Positions 20,808 through 30,792 are shown, numbered from the stretch's first letter. The stretch: DNA of 64,000 nt from Arenicola marina (GCA_964019135.1 OZ025248.1:68454119-68518118); one strand, 5' to 3'. Notes: generated from the sequence alone by a model not told the origin. Translations and numbers: made by a program.

Positions 20808-22160
20808 ATCGGGGGGGGGGGGGGGGGGGGGGGAGGGGGTATACCTTTTACGACCTCCGCGATTGGCATACAGGAATTCTTTCCTTAAGGTTTTTTTTTC
20901 GCGTCCAGCTTTAAAATGTCCTCATCTTGGAGATGCCCTAATTCTTGGGGATACGCGATTAAGAGCCCCCCCCCCCCCCCCCCACCCTCCCCTGTATCAG
21001 GTTGGACAAGTCTCACATGTGGTAGAGCTTTCCGCTCTGAGTATAGTAATGTTGCATCACTCATGCAAAGTGATATTCGTAATTTAGAGTGGTAATTATA
21101 GCAGTTGGGAATAGTTAGGGTACCATAATTAGTGACCAGTAATTTATCCCAAGCCTACGAGCGTTGGTCTGCGCTGTGACCGGCTCACACGCCATGCTGG
21201 GCATAGCTCTTACTCGCATGTTTTACGCCTCCTGCTGTTTAGTCGCTTCTTATTCTCTGATAAGATAAGGCCCACCGATCCCTGCGGACGCGGCTACCGG
21301 TGCAATAATCAATTCCATCTGACACACATTCATATATATATATAATATGTATTCATATTCATATGATATGCGTAAGAAGATTGTTGCGATTGGGGGGGGG
21401 GGGGGGCACAACCAATACGTACCAGGGGCATGAGCATGAATTCTTAAAGGGGGTGGGGGGGGGGGGGCACAAACATTAGGAATGCGTGTAAAAGCTAGAA
21501 TAAATTAGCGGATATGCAACAATGAACAAAATCAAATTGCCGAGACGAGATTCAAGGCTACTGGCTTCATTGGCTGTTTTACAATCCTAAAAAATCCCAG
21601 TGCTCTTTAAAAATTTTGCGACCGGGGAGGGGGGATCGGTGCTCTTTCAAAAACTTGCGACCGGGGCGGGGGGGGGGGATGGGTGGAGGGTGCTCTCTTG
21701 AAACTTGCGACCGGGGGACGGGGGGGTGCTCTGAAAAACTTGCGACCGGGGGGTGGGGCGGGGGTGCTCGGAGCAGCCGACTTTTAACAGTTTATGTTTC
21801 CCAAGGGGGGGGGGGGGGTTGCAACCCCCGTAACCCCCCCCCCCCCCCTATTATCCGCCCCTGCGGTTTTACCAGGAAAGTTATTACGTGTTAATTTGGT
21901 AACCAGCATGTGATTTATTGGGGGGCACAAAGATACCCGTCCCCCCCAATATTTTGTTAGAGGGTGGGGCACGTGCCCCGGATACCCCCCCCCCCCCCGG
22001 TTCCTCCGCCTTTGCACATAATTGAGGGTCTGAAGAGGTCTGGGTCCTTTGCGCTCCAGTACCTTAAACTAGCCCACCCCTCACTTCACCATTCGAACGA
22101 TAGCACATTTCCTGCACCCCACCCCCACCCCACTTCCCCCCCCCCCCTATTGCGGACGCT
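20808..22160. other. Intergenic with many poly-G and poly-C tracts
   Basis: Homopolymer runs of at least 10 G or C occur near 20811, 20967, 21392, 21462, 21805, 21836, 21985 and 22137. No gene recognised. Confidence 0.6.
21603..21772. repeat. G-rich minisatellite, 4 copies
   Basis: The unit, about 40-55 bases, has AAACTTGCGACCGGGG followed by a G run and GTGCTC. Runs of G separated by short gaps could form quadruplexes. Confidence 0.8.
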
Positions 22161-22728
22161 GCGCCTGACGAATCCTTGTGACGAACTTATGGGTTATAAT
22201 TAATACAGTTCCGTGTGGAACCAATACAAGGCGACAAGGCTAAAGAGACGTTCAGGAAATGTATTTAATATATAACACACGCAAACCATTACGCACAAGA
22301 TCACTTTCGAAATTAAACCAATATTCATTTATTTTTTCCTGCTTTATTTCACAAGTAAACAAGTTCTATCGACTATGATATCCTGTGCGTCAGCGGCCAA
22401 CCCTCAATAGAACATTCCATTGGTACCGACGTTTACTTCTTCCTCGATGAAACGCTCTCCATTAGTTTAAGTTGGCAACGCAGCCTCGTTCACGTTATAC
22501 GCATGCGCGCCAACGCTACCACGAACATAATGAGTTTTCTATGTATTGCTATGTAAATGTTCCGCCATATTCAAGAAAGGGTTATTTGCGCGATCCACAT
22601 GAGCAGCGAATTCAAGCAAGACAACGGAATAACGACTAGTCTATGGGGGGTTCAAGCTAAGGTATGGTGTAAATTTATCTGTTAAACCATATGATATTCG
22701 TCATTTAACGTAAAATATTTGATTATTT

Positions 22729-22734
22729 TTTATT
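22729..22734 (-). terminator. Candidate polyadenylation signal (C1q gene)
   Basis: AATAAA on the minus strand, about 900 bases after the C1q stop. If it is used, the 16/18-bp minisatellite is in the 3' UTR. Confidence 0.3.
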
Positions 22735-22802
22735 GATTGTCACTGGTGATATGTTTTCGTTCCTACTGGGAGTGTGAAACTTTGATTACATCGACATGGC
22801 CG

Positions 22803-23628
22803 CAGTTACTGTGGTCCCAGTTACTGTGGTCCCAGTTACTGATGGCCCCAGTTACTGATGGCCCCAGTTAGACTGATGGCCCAAGTTAGACTGATGGCCC
22901 CAGTTACTGATGGCCCCAGTTAGACTGATGGCCCCAGTTAGACTGATGGCCCCAGTTACTGATGGCCTCAGTTACTGATGGCCCCAGTTACTGATGGCCC
23001 CAGTTAGACTGAGGGCCCCAGTTAGACTGATGACCCCAGTTACTGATGGCCCCAGTTACTGATGGCCCCAGTTACTGATGGCCCCAGTTACTGATGGCCC
23101 CAGTTACTGATGGCCCCAGTTAGACTGATGGCCCAAGTTAGACTGATGGCCCCAGTTAGACTGATGGCCCCAGTTACTGATGGCCCCAGTTACTGATGGC
23201 CCCAGTTACTGATGGCCCCAGTTACTGATGGCCCCAGTTACTGATGGCCCCAGTTAGACTGATGGCCCCAGTTAGACTGATGACCCCAGTTAAACTGATG
23301 GCCCAAGTTAGACTGATGACCCCAGTTAGACTGATGGCCCAAGTTAGACTGATGGCCCAAGTTAGAGTGATGACCCCAGTTAGACTGATGGCCCAAGTTA
23401 GACTGATGGCCCCAGTTAGACTGATGGCCCCAGTTACTGATGGCCCCAGTTACTGATGGCCCCAGTTACTGATGGCCCCAGTTACTGATGGCCCCAGTTA
23501 CTGATGGCCCCAGTTACTGATGGCCCCAGTTACTGATGGCCCCAGTTACTGATGGCCCCAGTTAGACTGATGGCCCCAGTTTAAACTGATGGCCCCAGTT
23601 AGACTGATGGCCCCAGTTAGACTGATGG
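22803..23628. repeat. 16/18-bp minisatellite at the 3' end of the C1q gene
   Basis: About 48 units of two types, GGCCCCAGTTACTGAT (16) and GGCCCCAGTTAGACTGAT (18), occur in runs. The array directly abuts the C1q stop codon, which lies inside a 9-bp inverted repeat at the junction (23613-23621 and 23629-23637). Confidence 0.95.
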
Positions 23629-23629
23629 T

Positions 23630-24840
23630 CTAACTGGTACCGACAAAGAACCCCATGAAGGTGGTTTGTTTGTCGCTGTCGCTGTAGGTTCCCGTGCCGG
23701 AGGCCAAGACGAGCCTGAGTGTGTTGCCGACTTGGAGCGGTACCATGATGCCTCTGGACAGCGTGTCGTAGTAGTTGTTGTAAGGGACGCCTCGATAGGC
23801 GTCCACTGAGCGGTCACTGGGCAGCCCGTCCACCTCCAGCCGCACGTCCACCGGCAGGTTGCTCTGCACGCCCGCTGTCACCTGGATGAAGTACACCCCG
23901 GACACCTTGACCGTCACGGTGTTGGTCTGGGCGTCCCACAGCTGGCTGTCATCCAGGAGCACCTCCTGGAAGGGGAGCGGGTTGAGCTCCTCCGTCGTTG
24001 GCGCCGTGCTCATGGACGTCGCCTGGACACACCAGGAGTGCGCCGGCCCGGAGTTCGGGGACAGCAGGAATCCGGCGAAGGACGTCCGGATCGTGCCCTC
24101 GTTGTAGGTCGACCCGGCCTCCAGGAAGACCTGCATGGACTCCCCTACGTTCAGGTGGATGGTGATGCCCTTGGCGAGGGTGTCCGGGCCGTTGTGCTCG
24201 GTGCTGGGGCGCCACAGCTCGGAGACCGGGGTGGCGGAGTTCTTGACGAAGTCTACCCGGACAGATGTGGCCGTGTCCACACCGATACTGACGCTGAAGT
24301 AGTAGTCCCCCTTCTTGGGGGCGATGAACTTGGTGTTGCCGTCGAAGCCGCCGCCGACATTGACGAGGACGTTGAGGAAGGGTATGGGGGCCTGCAGGTT
24401 GCTCACGACTCCCGGGGCCGTCGCCATGAAAGCATCCACGCTCGTCATGTACTCGTCCAGGCTGAAGCCGCTCAGGGACGTCTGCATGAAGCTGTCCGAA
24501 TACACCGTGTGGTCGCTAGGCAACGCGACGGACAGCTGGTCGCCGGCGTTCTGCTGGGTGACCAGGCTGATGCAGAGGGTGTCGGGTCCCGGTTGGTAGT
24601 AGCTGGTGCGGTCTAGGTCAGCTGGGTAGGACGTTCCGTTCAGATCCAGATGCATGGGCTTGCCGGGCGCGGCCCCCGCCGACATGTGGAAGAAGTAGGT
24701 GCCCGTGGTCGGGACGCGCACCACGCCGGAACGAGGGTTGTACGCGTTGCCATCGTTATGGAAGATGGTGCTGTAGTAGAGCGGGTCGCGGGGGCCGTCC
24801 GAGGCGATCTGCCGGGCCGTGCAGAAAGCCGAGGTCGTGG
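23630..24840 (-). CDS. Secreted protein, last exon with three C1q domains
   Basis: 402 residues holding three tandem C1q-type domains, each a jelly-roll module that usually binds ligands outside the cell as a trimer. Domain 1 is about residues 1-127 (YNPRSGVVRVPTTGTYFF, ending SLSGF). Domain 2 is about 128-268 (NTKFIAPKKGDYYFSV, ending TSFAGF). Domain 3 is about 280-402 (ending TTFMGFFVGTS). I start at 24840 because the minus strand reads CTCTCTCGGCCACAG just before it, and phase 1 matches the upstream exon. The open frame runs further up into a SINE, which is not part of the protein. Three C1q domains and no collagen stalk; a Thr/Pro-rich exon takes its place. The strongly G/C-biased third positions contrast with the flanks. 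Confidence 0.93.
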
Positions 24841-25058
24841 CTGTGGCCGAGAGAGGAATGGAATGTTGGTGTTTTAGGCCACTTTTGTGCACATACAGGC
24901 TAAATTGGGCCAAGGAACCTCCCAAGACGATGAAGGATGAAGGAATGAAACATGCCCCAGATTAGGTGCCCGAGCCCGGATTCGAACCCAGGACTTATTG
25001 ATCTGCGGTCTAGTGCGCTAACCACTACACCAGGGAGGCCCCCCTGTGGCCGAGAGAG
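24841..25058 (-). mobile_element. tRNA-derived SINE-1 with 15-bp target duplication on a splice site
   Basis: Body 24856-25043, flanked by perfect copies of CTGTGGCCGAGAGAG (24841-24855 and 25044-25058). On the minus strand it begins with a tRNA-like head (A box TGGTGTAGTGGTTAGCGC, B box GGGTTCGAATCC) and ends in an ATTCC tail. The duplicated target, read on the minus strand, is the pyrimidine tract plus AG of the C1q exon acceptor, so the gene now has two copies of its 3' splice site on either side of the SINE. Confidence 0.92.
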
Positions 25059-25326
25059 ATAGGTATCATCATCAGGTGGGATCAGCATAGGTCATATAGT
25101 GCAGGGGCAAGTGTGTGTGTATGTGTGTGTGTGTGGGGGGGGGGGGGGTGGGGGGGTGTGTTTATAAGAGATTACTTGCGACGCATTCTGATTTCTACGT
25201 TTTTGCTACAACAACGAACGCCTGTACAACGTTCTACTTTTATCTTTGAGAGCTGCCGGGCGCACGTGTATGGCTTAAAATCGCTTGTTACAACAGTCCA
25301 GGTTGCGTCACTGTACATACTTGGGG

Positions 25327-25582
25327 AAGTGCCCCCAGGCAAGCCCGCTTTAATCTCTAGGGGCAAAACGGTGTTTATGCTAATTTTTTTAGACGCCAGT
25401 TGGTAATCGACTGTAGCTTTTATCATAATGTGTGCGAGAACAATCATAGTTTTTACGTATTCTATATAACTTGTTCTATCTTCTGACATCGAGAAAGTGT
25501 GTCAACACTAGATAGTTTCCACTATATATATTCGCGAAGAAATGTTGTGCCCCTCTAAAAGCGGGCATGCCTGGGGGCACTT
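25327..25582. mobile_element. MITE-like inverted-repeat element in a C1q gene intron
   Basis: Arms 25327-25369 and 25544-25582 are imperfect reverse complements sharing AGTGCCCCCAGGCA and GCCCGCTTT. Imperfect direct repeats of about 20 bases flank it (TTGCGTCACTGTACATAC and TTGCGTCAATGTATATAC). No coding capacity. It lies in the intron between the Thr/Pro-rich exon and the C1q exon. Confidence 0.7.
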
Positions 25583-25609
25583 GCGTCAATGTATATACCT
25601 GACAATAGA

Positions 25610-25623
25610 GTTACCATAGCGAC
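25610..25623. promoter_or_regulatory. X-box-like motif next to an exon donor
   Basis: GTTACCATAGCGAC fits the RFX consensus and lies just inside the intron after the Thr/Pro-rich exon. It is single and may be chance. Confidence 0.25.
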
Positions 25624-25631
25624 AAACTTAC

Positions 25632-25910
25632 CATCGGGAAAAGATGTCGTGTGGGATAAGGTGGTAGGGAGCTGGGTGGTTGTCTCGGCAGCCGTGGTGG
25701 GGAGCTGGGTGGTTGTCTCGGCAGCCGTGGTGGGGAGCTGGGTGGTTGTCTCGGCAGCTGTGGTTACCTTAGTAGTTTCAATTGTTGTGGGCGGAACAGC
25801 TTGTGTTGTGGGTGGGACAGTTTTTGTTATGGGTGGAACAATTTGTGTTGTGGGTGGAACAGTTTGTGCTGTGGTGGGTGGAACTGTCGTCGTGTCGGCC
25901 TCGCTGAACG
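25632..25910 (-). CDS. C1q gene, Thr/Pro-rich linker exon
   Basis: Encodes about 93 residues of mucin-like linker. Seen: VPPTT-type repeats (PPTTQTV and variants) followed by three identical 11-residue repeats AAETTTQLPTT, coded by 33-bp tandem repeats at about 25669-25765. Such segments are usually heavily O-glycosylated and extended. Acceptor: minus-strand TTTCTTGCAG ending at 25911. Donor: GATG|GTAAGT at 25632. Both are phase 1, so the exon is symmetrical and can be skipped or duplicated without a frame shift. A fragment of it has been copied to 28434-28512. Confidence 0.85.
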
Positions 25911-25920
25911 CTGCAAGAAA

Positions 25921-25972
25921 CATATAATAAGGAATGGAATGGAATGTTGGTGTTTTAGGCCATATAATAAGG
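25921..25972 (-). mobile_element. Extremely truncated SINE-1 insertion (28 bp)
   Basis: Only the SINE tail (25933-25960) is present, between perfect 12-bp copies of CATATAATAAGG (25921-25932 and 25961-25972). It begins 10 bases upstream of the Thr/Pro exon acceptor, and the near target copy supplies part of its pyrimidine tract. Typical 5' truncation during target-primed reverse transcription. Confidence 0.88.
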
Positions 25973-26480
25973 CAATGTTAGTCATGCGGATGCGGTGATA
26001 CATTACACGAATGGTAGCTGGCTAGCTCGATTAATTACAAGAAAAGACTCCTCGGTTTAGGAGTCTCACCAGCTACAACATGTAAAGGATTTATTGTGTA
26101 AATTTAAATATATGTACAATAGACGTAAGGAACTAATTCAAGTTATCATGTACCACATCATCCAAATTCAGTCGATGCGACTGGTACTGATGCCCGCCAG
26201 CACACAGGTCTGTGTCGATAGGCAGCGGTGTAATGTCTTGTGAACGAAAAACCAGGCAATGTGCCCGGTAATTTTAAAAGATATACTTTTTAAAATCATA
26301 ATTTATGTATTTTATGTGAAAACTGTTATTTCAGACATCAAATTGGTGGAAACATTGTATGAACACATTTGATATTACAAACTGCCCACACATGCAGTAA
26401 GCCCCATGTATCCAAAGATGTACTTGTCGCTAACATCTTAACCCATTAATAATGCCCAAGCATAGATCTGGATAGATAGG
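25973..26480. other. Intron sequence, no feature seen
   Basis: AT-rich, unique-looking sequence within the C1q gene. No exon-like frame or repeat is recognised. Confidence 0.6.
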
Positions 26481-26484
26481 CTCT

Positions 26485-26765
26485 GGCTATGACTATGTGC
26501 GCTGGAATGTGGTTCCGCGCGGGCTATGGCTCTGTGCGCTGGACTGTGGTTCCGGGCGCTGGCTATGGCTCTGTGCGCTGGACTGTGGTTCCGGGCGCTG
26601 GCTATGGCTCTGTGCGCTGGACTGTGGTTCCGGGCGCTGGCTATGGCTCTGTGCGCTGGACTGTGGTTCCGGGCGCTGGCTATGGCTCTGTGCGCTGGAC
26701 TGTGGTTCCGGGCGGGCTATGGCTCTGTGCGCTGGACTGTGGTTCCCGGTGCGGGCTATGGCTCC
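26485..26765. repeat. 39-bp minisatellite, about 7 copies
   Basis: Units begin GCTATGGCTCTGTGCGCTGG and continue ACTGTGGTTCCGGGCG, period 39. The same array, shorter, starts the second segmental copy at 28513. Frames through it are artefacts. Confidence 0.92.
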
Positions 26766-27419
26766 GTATGCTGGACTAGCGTACTGTAGCGACTGGACTT
26801 ATTCCGTGTCGCTTTTTGGCTAAGTTTGGTGTCTTTTCTTTAAATTCTCTGTCGATGTCGCTTTTTTAGATCCTCAGTGTCGGAATTTGGGAGTCAATGT
26901 CGAATTTCGATTTTTCAAATATGCCTTTGTCGCGTGTCGCCATTTACCCCTTCCAGACCCCTGTTGTTGGTTACATTCCTATTACATTCGGTGGGTGTTA
27001 CGGTATAGCAAAAACTTCGATGAATGTCAAATCCCCCATGACAATATATTAACGAATTTCTTAACAACACAAAATCGCGTGCTACATTTCACCACATAGG
27101 TCAAACGTTCAACGTCGTAAATAATAGGACGCTAGGTACGAAAGAGTTAATGGTCTTGATTTTTAACTACTGTTATGTGAATATCTTCGCATCTTGCGAC
27201 ATGAGAAGATGACCTTTTGTTTGCTTGACTCATCCCACCGAAGCCGTCCGGACCCACACAACGCGAGCGATGCATGTTTCAAGCAGTCATAAAGCGGCGG
27301 GCGGCAAAACGCACGAGAAACAGATCATATTTCCGATTGTCGTGATGTCAGAAATCCAGGCGGTCAGGGAGAAGGGAGTGGTGGCGCGGCCAACGAACGC
27401 CGAGAAATAACGGGGTAAT

Positions 27420-27970
27420 ATCTGTAACAGAGTGTGCCTCTGCTACAGATTCCCCATATTGTAACAGAATGTGTCTCTGCTACAGATACCCAATGTTGTA
27501 ACAGAATGTGCCTCTGCTACAGATACCCAATGTTGTAACAGAATGTGCCTCTGCTACAGATACCCAATGTTGTAACAGAATGTGCCTTTGCTACAGATAC
27601 CCAATGTTGTAACAGAATGTGCCTTTGCTACAGATACCCAGTGTTGTAACAGAATATGTGCCTGCTACAGATAGCCAATGTTGTGACATAATATGCCTTT
27701 GCTACAGATACACAATGTTGTAACAGAATGTGCCTCTGCTACAGATACCCAATGTTGTAACAAAATGTGCCCGCTACAGATCCCCAATGTTGTAACAGAA
27801 TGTGCCTTTGCTACATATACCCAATGTTGTAACAAAATGTGCCTGCTACAGATACCCCATGTTGTAACATAATGTGCCTCTGCTACAGATACCAATGTTG
27901 TAACAGAATGTGCCTTTGCTACAAATACCCAATGTTGTAACAGAATGTGTCTCTGCTACAGAGGCACAGC
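27420..27970. repeat. 37-bp minisatellite, about 15 copies (copy A)
   Basis: Units contain TGTTGTAACAGAATGTGCCT and CTGCTACAGATACCCAA. Some units are shortened. The same array in copy B shares the same unit order, so the array predates the duplication. Confidence 0.92.
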
Positions 27971-28073
27971 GCTGTGACGGAATGTGTGTCATATAATTAG
28001 TTTTCTCTGACACAGATACCTAGTACTGGGAGACAATATGTCTCTTTGTCATAGCCCGCCAAATCCAAATAAA

Positions 28074-28243
28074 GAATGTACTCACGCATGCAGCCCACCA
28101 AATCCAGACAAGGAATGTACTCACACATGCAACTCACCAAATCCAGATAAAAAATGTACTCACACATGCAGCCCACCAAATCCAGAGAGGGAATATACTC
28201 ACACATGCAACTCACAAAATCCAGATAAGGAATGTACTCACGC
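28074..28243 (-). repeat. 39-bp repeat carrying the exon donor, about 4-5 copies (copy A)
   Basis: Each minus-strand unit contains GGCTGCATGCGTGAGTACAT, which is the last 10 exon bases and the first intron bases of the chitin-binding exon. Details are given with copy B. Confidence 0.85.
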
Positions 28244-28512
28244 ATACAGCCGGCCAGTTTCGGATCCATGCAGGTGCCGGTGTCGGCGTTGAAGTGCTCT
28301 CCGTTCGGACACTGCTCGTGTAGGTGCTGGCAGAACTCACACCGGTAGTAGAACTCGCAATTGTCGGGATCCGGATAGTTGGCGGTGATGCAGTCGTTGT
28401 TTGGATCCAGGGGACATTCGAAGTCGTCTATCGTGGTGGGGAGCTGGGTGGTTGTCTCGGCAGCTGTGGTTACCGTAGTAGTTTCAATTGTTGTGGGCGG
28501 AACAGTTTGTGT
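28242..28512 (-). pseudogene. Chimeric duplicated exon: Thr/Pro fragment fused to chitin-binding domain
   Basis: The chitin-binding part (28242-28433) matches the copy B exon with one replacement visible (Leu for Arg in the FCQHxHEQC stretch) and keeps its donor. In place of the signal-peptide part it is joined, in frame, to 79 bases (28434-28512) copied from the Thr/Pro exon (77 of 79 match 25728-25806), reading QLPTT-IDDFECP. The upstream edge runs straight into the 39-bp minisatellite; the AG available there gives phase 0, not phase 1. It is probably not spliced as a normal exon, hence pseudo-exon, though the frame is open. Confidence 0.65.
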
Positions 28513-29274
28513 GCGCTGGACTGTGGTTCCGGGCGCTGGCTATGGCTCTGTGCGCTGGACTGTGGTTCCGGGCGGGCTATGGCTCTGTGCGCTGGACTGT
28601 GGTTCCCGGTGCGGGCTATGGCTCCGTATGCTGGACTAGCGTACTGTAGCGACTGGAATTATTCCGTGTCGCTTTTTGGCTAAGTTTGGTGTCTTTTTTT
28701 AAAATTCTCTGTCGATGTCGCTTTTTTAGATCCTCAGTGTCGGAATTTGGGTGTCACTGTCGAATTTCGATTTTTCAAATATGCCTTTGTCGCGTGTCGC
28801 CATTTACCCCTTCCAGACCCCTGTTGTTGGTTACATTCCTATTACATTCGGTGGGTGTTACGGTATAGCAAAAACTTCGATGAATGTCAAATCCCCCATG
28901 ACAATATATTAACGAATTTCTTAACACAAAATCGCGTGCTACATTTCAGCACATAGGTCAAACGTTCAACGTCGTATATAATAGGACGCTAGGTACGAAA
29001 GGGTTAATGGTCTTGATTTTAAACTACTGTTATGTGAATATCTTCGCATCTTGCGACATGAGAAGATGACCTTTTGTTTGCTTGACTCATCCCACCGAAG
29101 CCGTCCGGACCCACACAACGCGAGCGATGCATGTTTCAAGCAGTCATAAAGCGGCGGGCGGCAAAACGCACGAGAAACAGATCATATTTCCGATTGTCGT
29201 GATGTCAGAAATCCAGGCGGTCAGGGAGAAGGGAGTGGTGGCGCGGCCAACGAACGCCGAGAAATAACGGGGTA

Positions 29275-29825
29275 ATATCTGTAACAGAGTCTGCCTCTGC
29301 AACAGATACCCAATGTTGTAACAGAATGTGTCTCTGCTACAGATACCCAATGTTGTAACAGAATGTGCCTCTGCTACAGATACCCAATGTTGTAACAGAA
29401 TGTGCCTCTGCTACAGATACCCAATGTTGTAACAGAATGTGCCTTTGCTACAGATACCCAATGTTGTAACAGAATGTGCCTTTGCTACAGATACCCAGTG
29501 TTGTAACAGAATATGTGCCTGCTACAGATAGCCAATGTTGTGACATAATATGCCTTTGCTACAGATACACAATGTTGTAACAGAATGTGCCTCTGCTACA
29601 GATACCCAATGTTGTAACAAAATGTGCCCGCTACAGATCCCCAATGTTGTAACAGAATGTGCCTTTGCTACATATACCCAATGTTGTAACAAAATGTGCC
29701 TGCTACAGATACCCCATGTTGTAACATAATGTGCCTCTGCTACAGATACCAATGTTGTAACAGAATGTGCCTTTGCTACAAATACCCAATGTTGTAACAG
29801 AATGTGTCTCTGCTACAGAGGCACA
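29275..29825. repeat. 37-bp minisatellite (copy B)
   Basis: Same unit and unit order as 27420-27970, with a handful of substitutions near its left edge. Confidence 0.92.
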
Positions 29826-29929
29826 GCGCTGTGACGGAATGTGTGTCATATAATTAGTTTTCTCTGACACAGATACCTAGTACTGGGAGACAATATGTCT
29901 CTTTGTCATAGCCCGCCAAATCCAAATAA

Positions 29930-30104
29930 AGAATGTACTCACGCATGCAGCCCACCAAATCCAGACAAGGAATGTACTCACACATGCAACTCACCAAATC
30001 CAGATAAAAAATGTACTCACACATGCAGCCCACCAAATCCAGAGAGGGAATATACTCACACATGCAACTCACAAAATCCAGATAAGGAATGTACTCACGC
30101 ATAC
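29930..30104 (-). repeat. 39-bp repeat spanning the chitin-binding exon donor (copy B)
   Basis: Read on the minus strand from the exon, the donor ATGC|GTGAGTA is followed by four more units of 39 bases, each with ATG(C/T)GTGAGTA. The unit is 13 codons, so using a later donor would add CMCEYIPSLDLVG-type repeats without shifting frame. Read-through stays open for about 70 residues beyond the first donor. Confidence 0.85.
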
Positions 30105-30332
30105 AGCCGGCCAATTTCGGATCCATGCAGGTGCCGGTGTCGGCGTTGAAGTGCTCTCCGTTCGGACACTGCTCGTGTCGGTGCTGGCAGAACTCACACC
30201 GGTAGTAGAACTCGCAATTGTCGGGATCCGGATAGTTGGCGGTGATGCAGTCGTTGTTTGGATCCAGGGGACATTCGAAGTCGTCTATCGGTGCTGCTGT
30301 CACCGCCAGAGGCAGTGCCAAGGCCAGTACGG
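30099..30332 (-). CDS. C1q gene, exon with signal peptide end and chitin-binding (ChtBD2) domain
   Basis: Encodes the end of a signal peptide (AVLALALPLAVTAAP), then a peritrophin-A/CBM14 domain with eight cysteines (FECPLD, NDC, DNCEFYYRC, EFC, EQC, GTC, AGC). Such domains bind chitin or similar glycans outside the cell. The acceptor is minus-strand GACTTGCTTCAG (exon from 30332), phase 1. The donor is ATGC|GTGAGT at 30099, phase 1, so it joins the Thr/Pro exon in frame. The exon with the start codon must lie upstream (above 30345) and was not identified. Predicted protein order: signal, chitin-binding, Thr/Pro linker, three C1q domains: a secreted lectin-like molecule, plausibly for surface or gut defence (inference). 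Confidence 0.85.
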
Positions 30333-30571
30333 CTGAAGCAAGTCAAGCATCGCCAATAATTAATCAACGCCTGAAGTGCCAGGATTGCCTTTCCTACCCC
30401 GATTGTTAGTTGTTGGTAAGATAGCAACGAAATTTGACGTGCGCAACATGTCAAGCAACATGACGAGTATCTATTACACACGATTACGTATTGAAATTGC
30501 GACTGGATAAAAGTAAACTGAGCCATAGTAAAGCAACTTTTGCAATATCTATAATGTGGTGACAGGTCTAG

Positions 30572-30792
30572 CGTAATAAATATGAGGAATGGAATGGAAT
30601 GTTGGTGTTTTAGGCCACTTTTGTGCACATACAGGCTAAATTGGGCCAAGGAACCTCCCGAGACGATGAAGGATGAAGGAATGAAACATGCCCCAGATTA
30701 GGTGCCCGAGCCCGGATTCGAACCCAGGACCTATTGATCTGCGGTCTAGTGCGCTAACCACTACACCAGGGAGGCCCCCGTAATAAATATGA
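30572..30792 (-). mobile_element. tRNA-derived SINE-1, intact, 14-bp target duplication
   Basis: Body 30586-30778 between perfect copies of CGTAATAAATATGA (30572-30585 and 30779-30792). Same family as 24856-25043 and 50422-50603. The tRNA-like head is on the right, reading on the minus strand; the ATTCC tail is on the left. Confidence 0.92.

Larger units (their letters stand above)
26653..28433. repeat. Segmental tandem duplication, copy A
   Basis: About 1.78 kb, nearly identical to 28513-30290, with an offset of 1,857-1,860 bases. Order inside: end of a 39-bp array, about 640 bases of unique sequence, a 37-bp array, a 39-bp donor-repeat array, and a chitin-binding exon. Differences are few substitutions and small indels. 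A recent duplication or an uncollapsed haplotype. Confidence 0.93.
28513..30290. repeat. Segmental tandem duplication, copy B
   Basis: Partner of 26653-28433. Its right edge lies inside the chitin-binding exon at the codon for Ile in IDDFEC, where copy A switches to Thr/Pro sequence. Two or three shared bases at the switch suggest microhomology or template switching. Confidence 0.93.

Noticed and set aside
24841..24925. N-terminal extension of the C1q frame (SLAQFSLYVHKSG)
   Set aside because: This is SINE sequence read through the acceptor; the same peptide appears upstream of another SINE-1 copy near 30650.
27420..27970. CRISPR-like 37-bp repeats
   Set aside because: No spacers between units; duplicated as an ordinary minisatellite in 29275-29825.
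29854..30098. Continuation of the chitin-binding frame for 70 residues
   Set aside because: Reads through five GTGAGTA donors into intron repeats; kept only as a possible alternative-splice outcome.
30586..30778. Possible functional tRNA gene
   Set aside because: Only the A and B boxes of a SINE head are kept; the same block recurs in each SINE-1 with target duplications, and no cloverleaf with full stems is seen.
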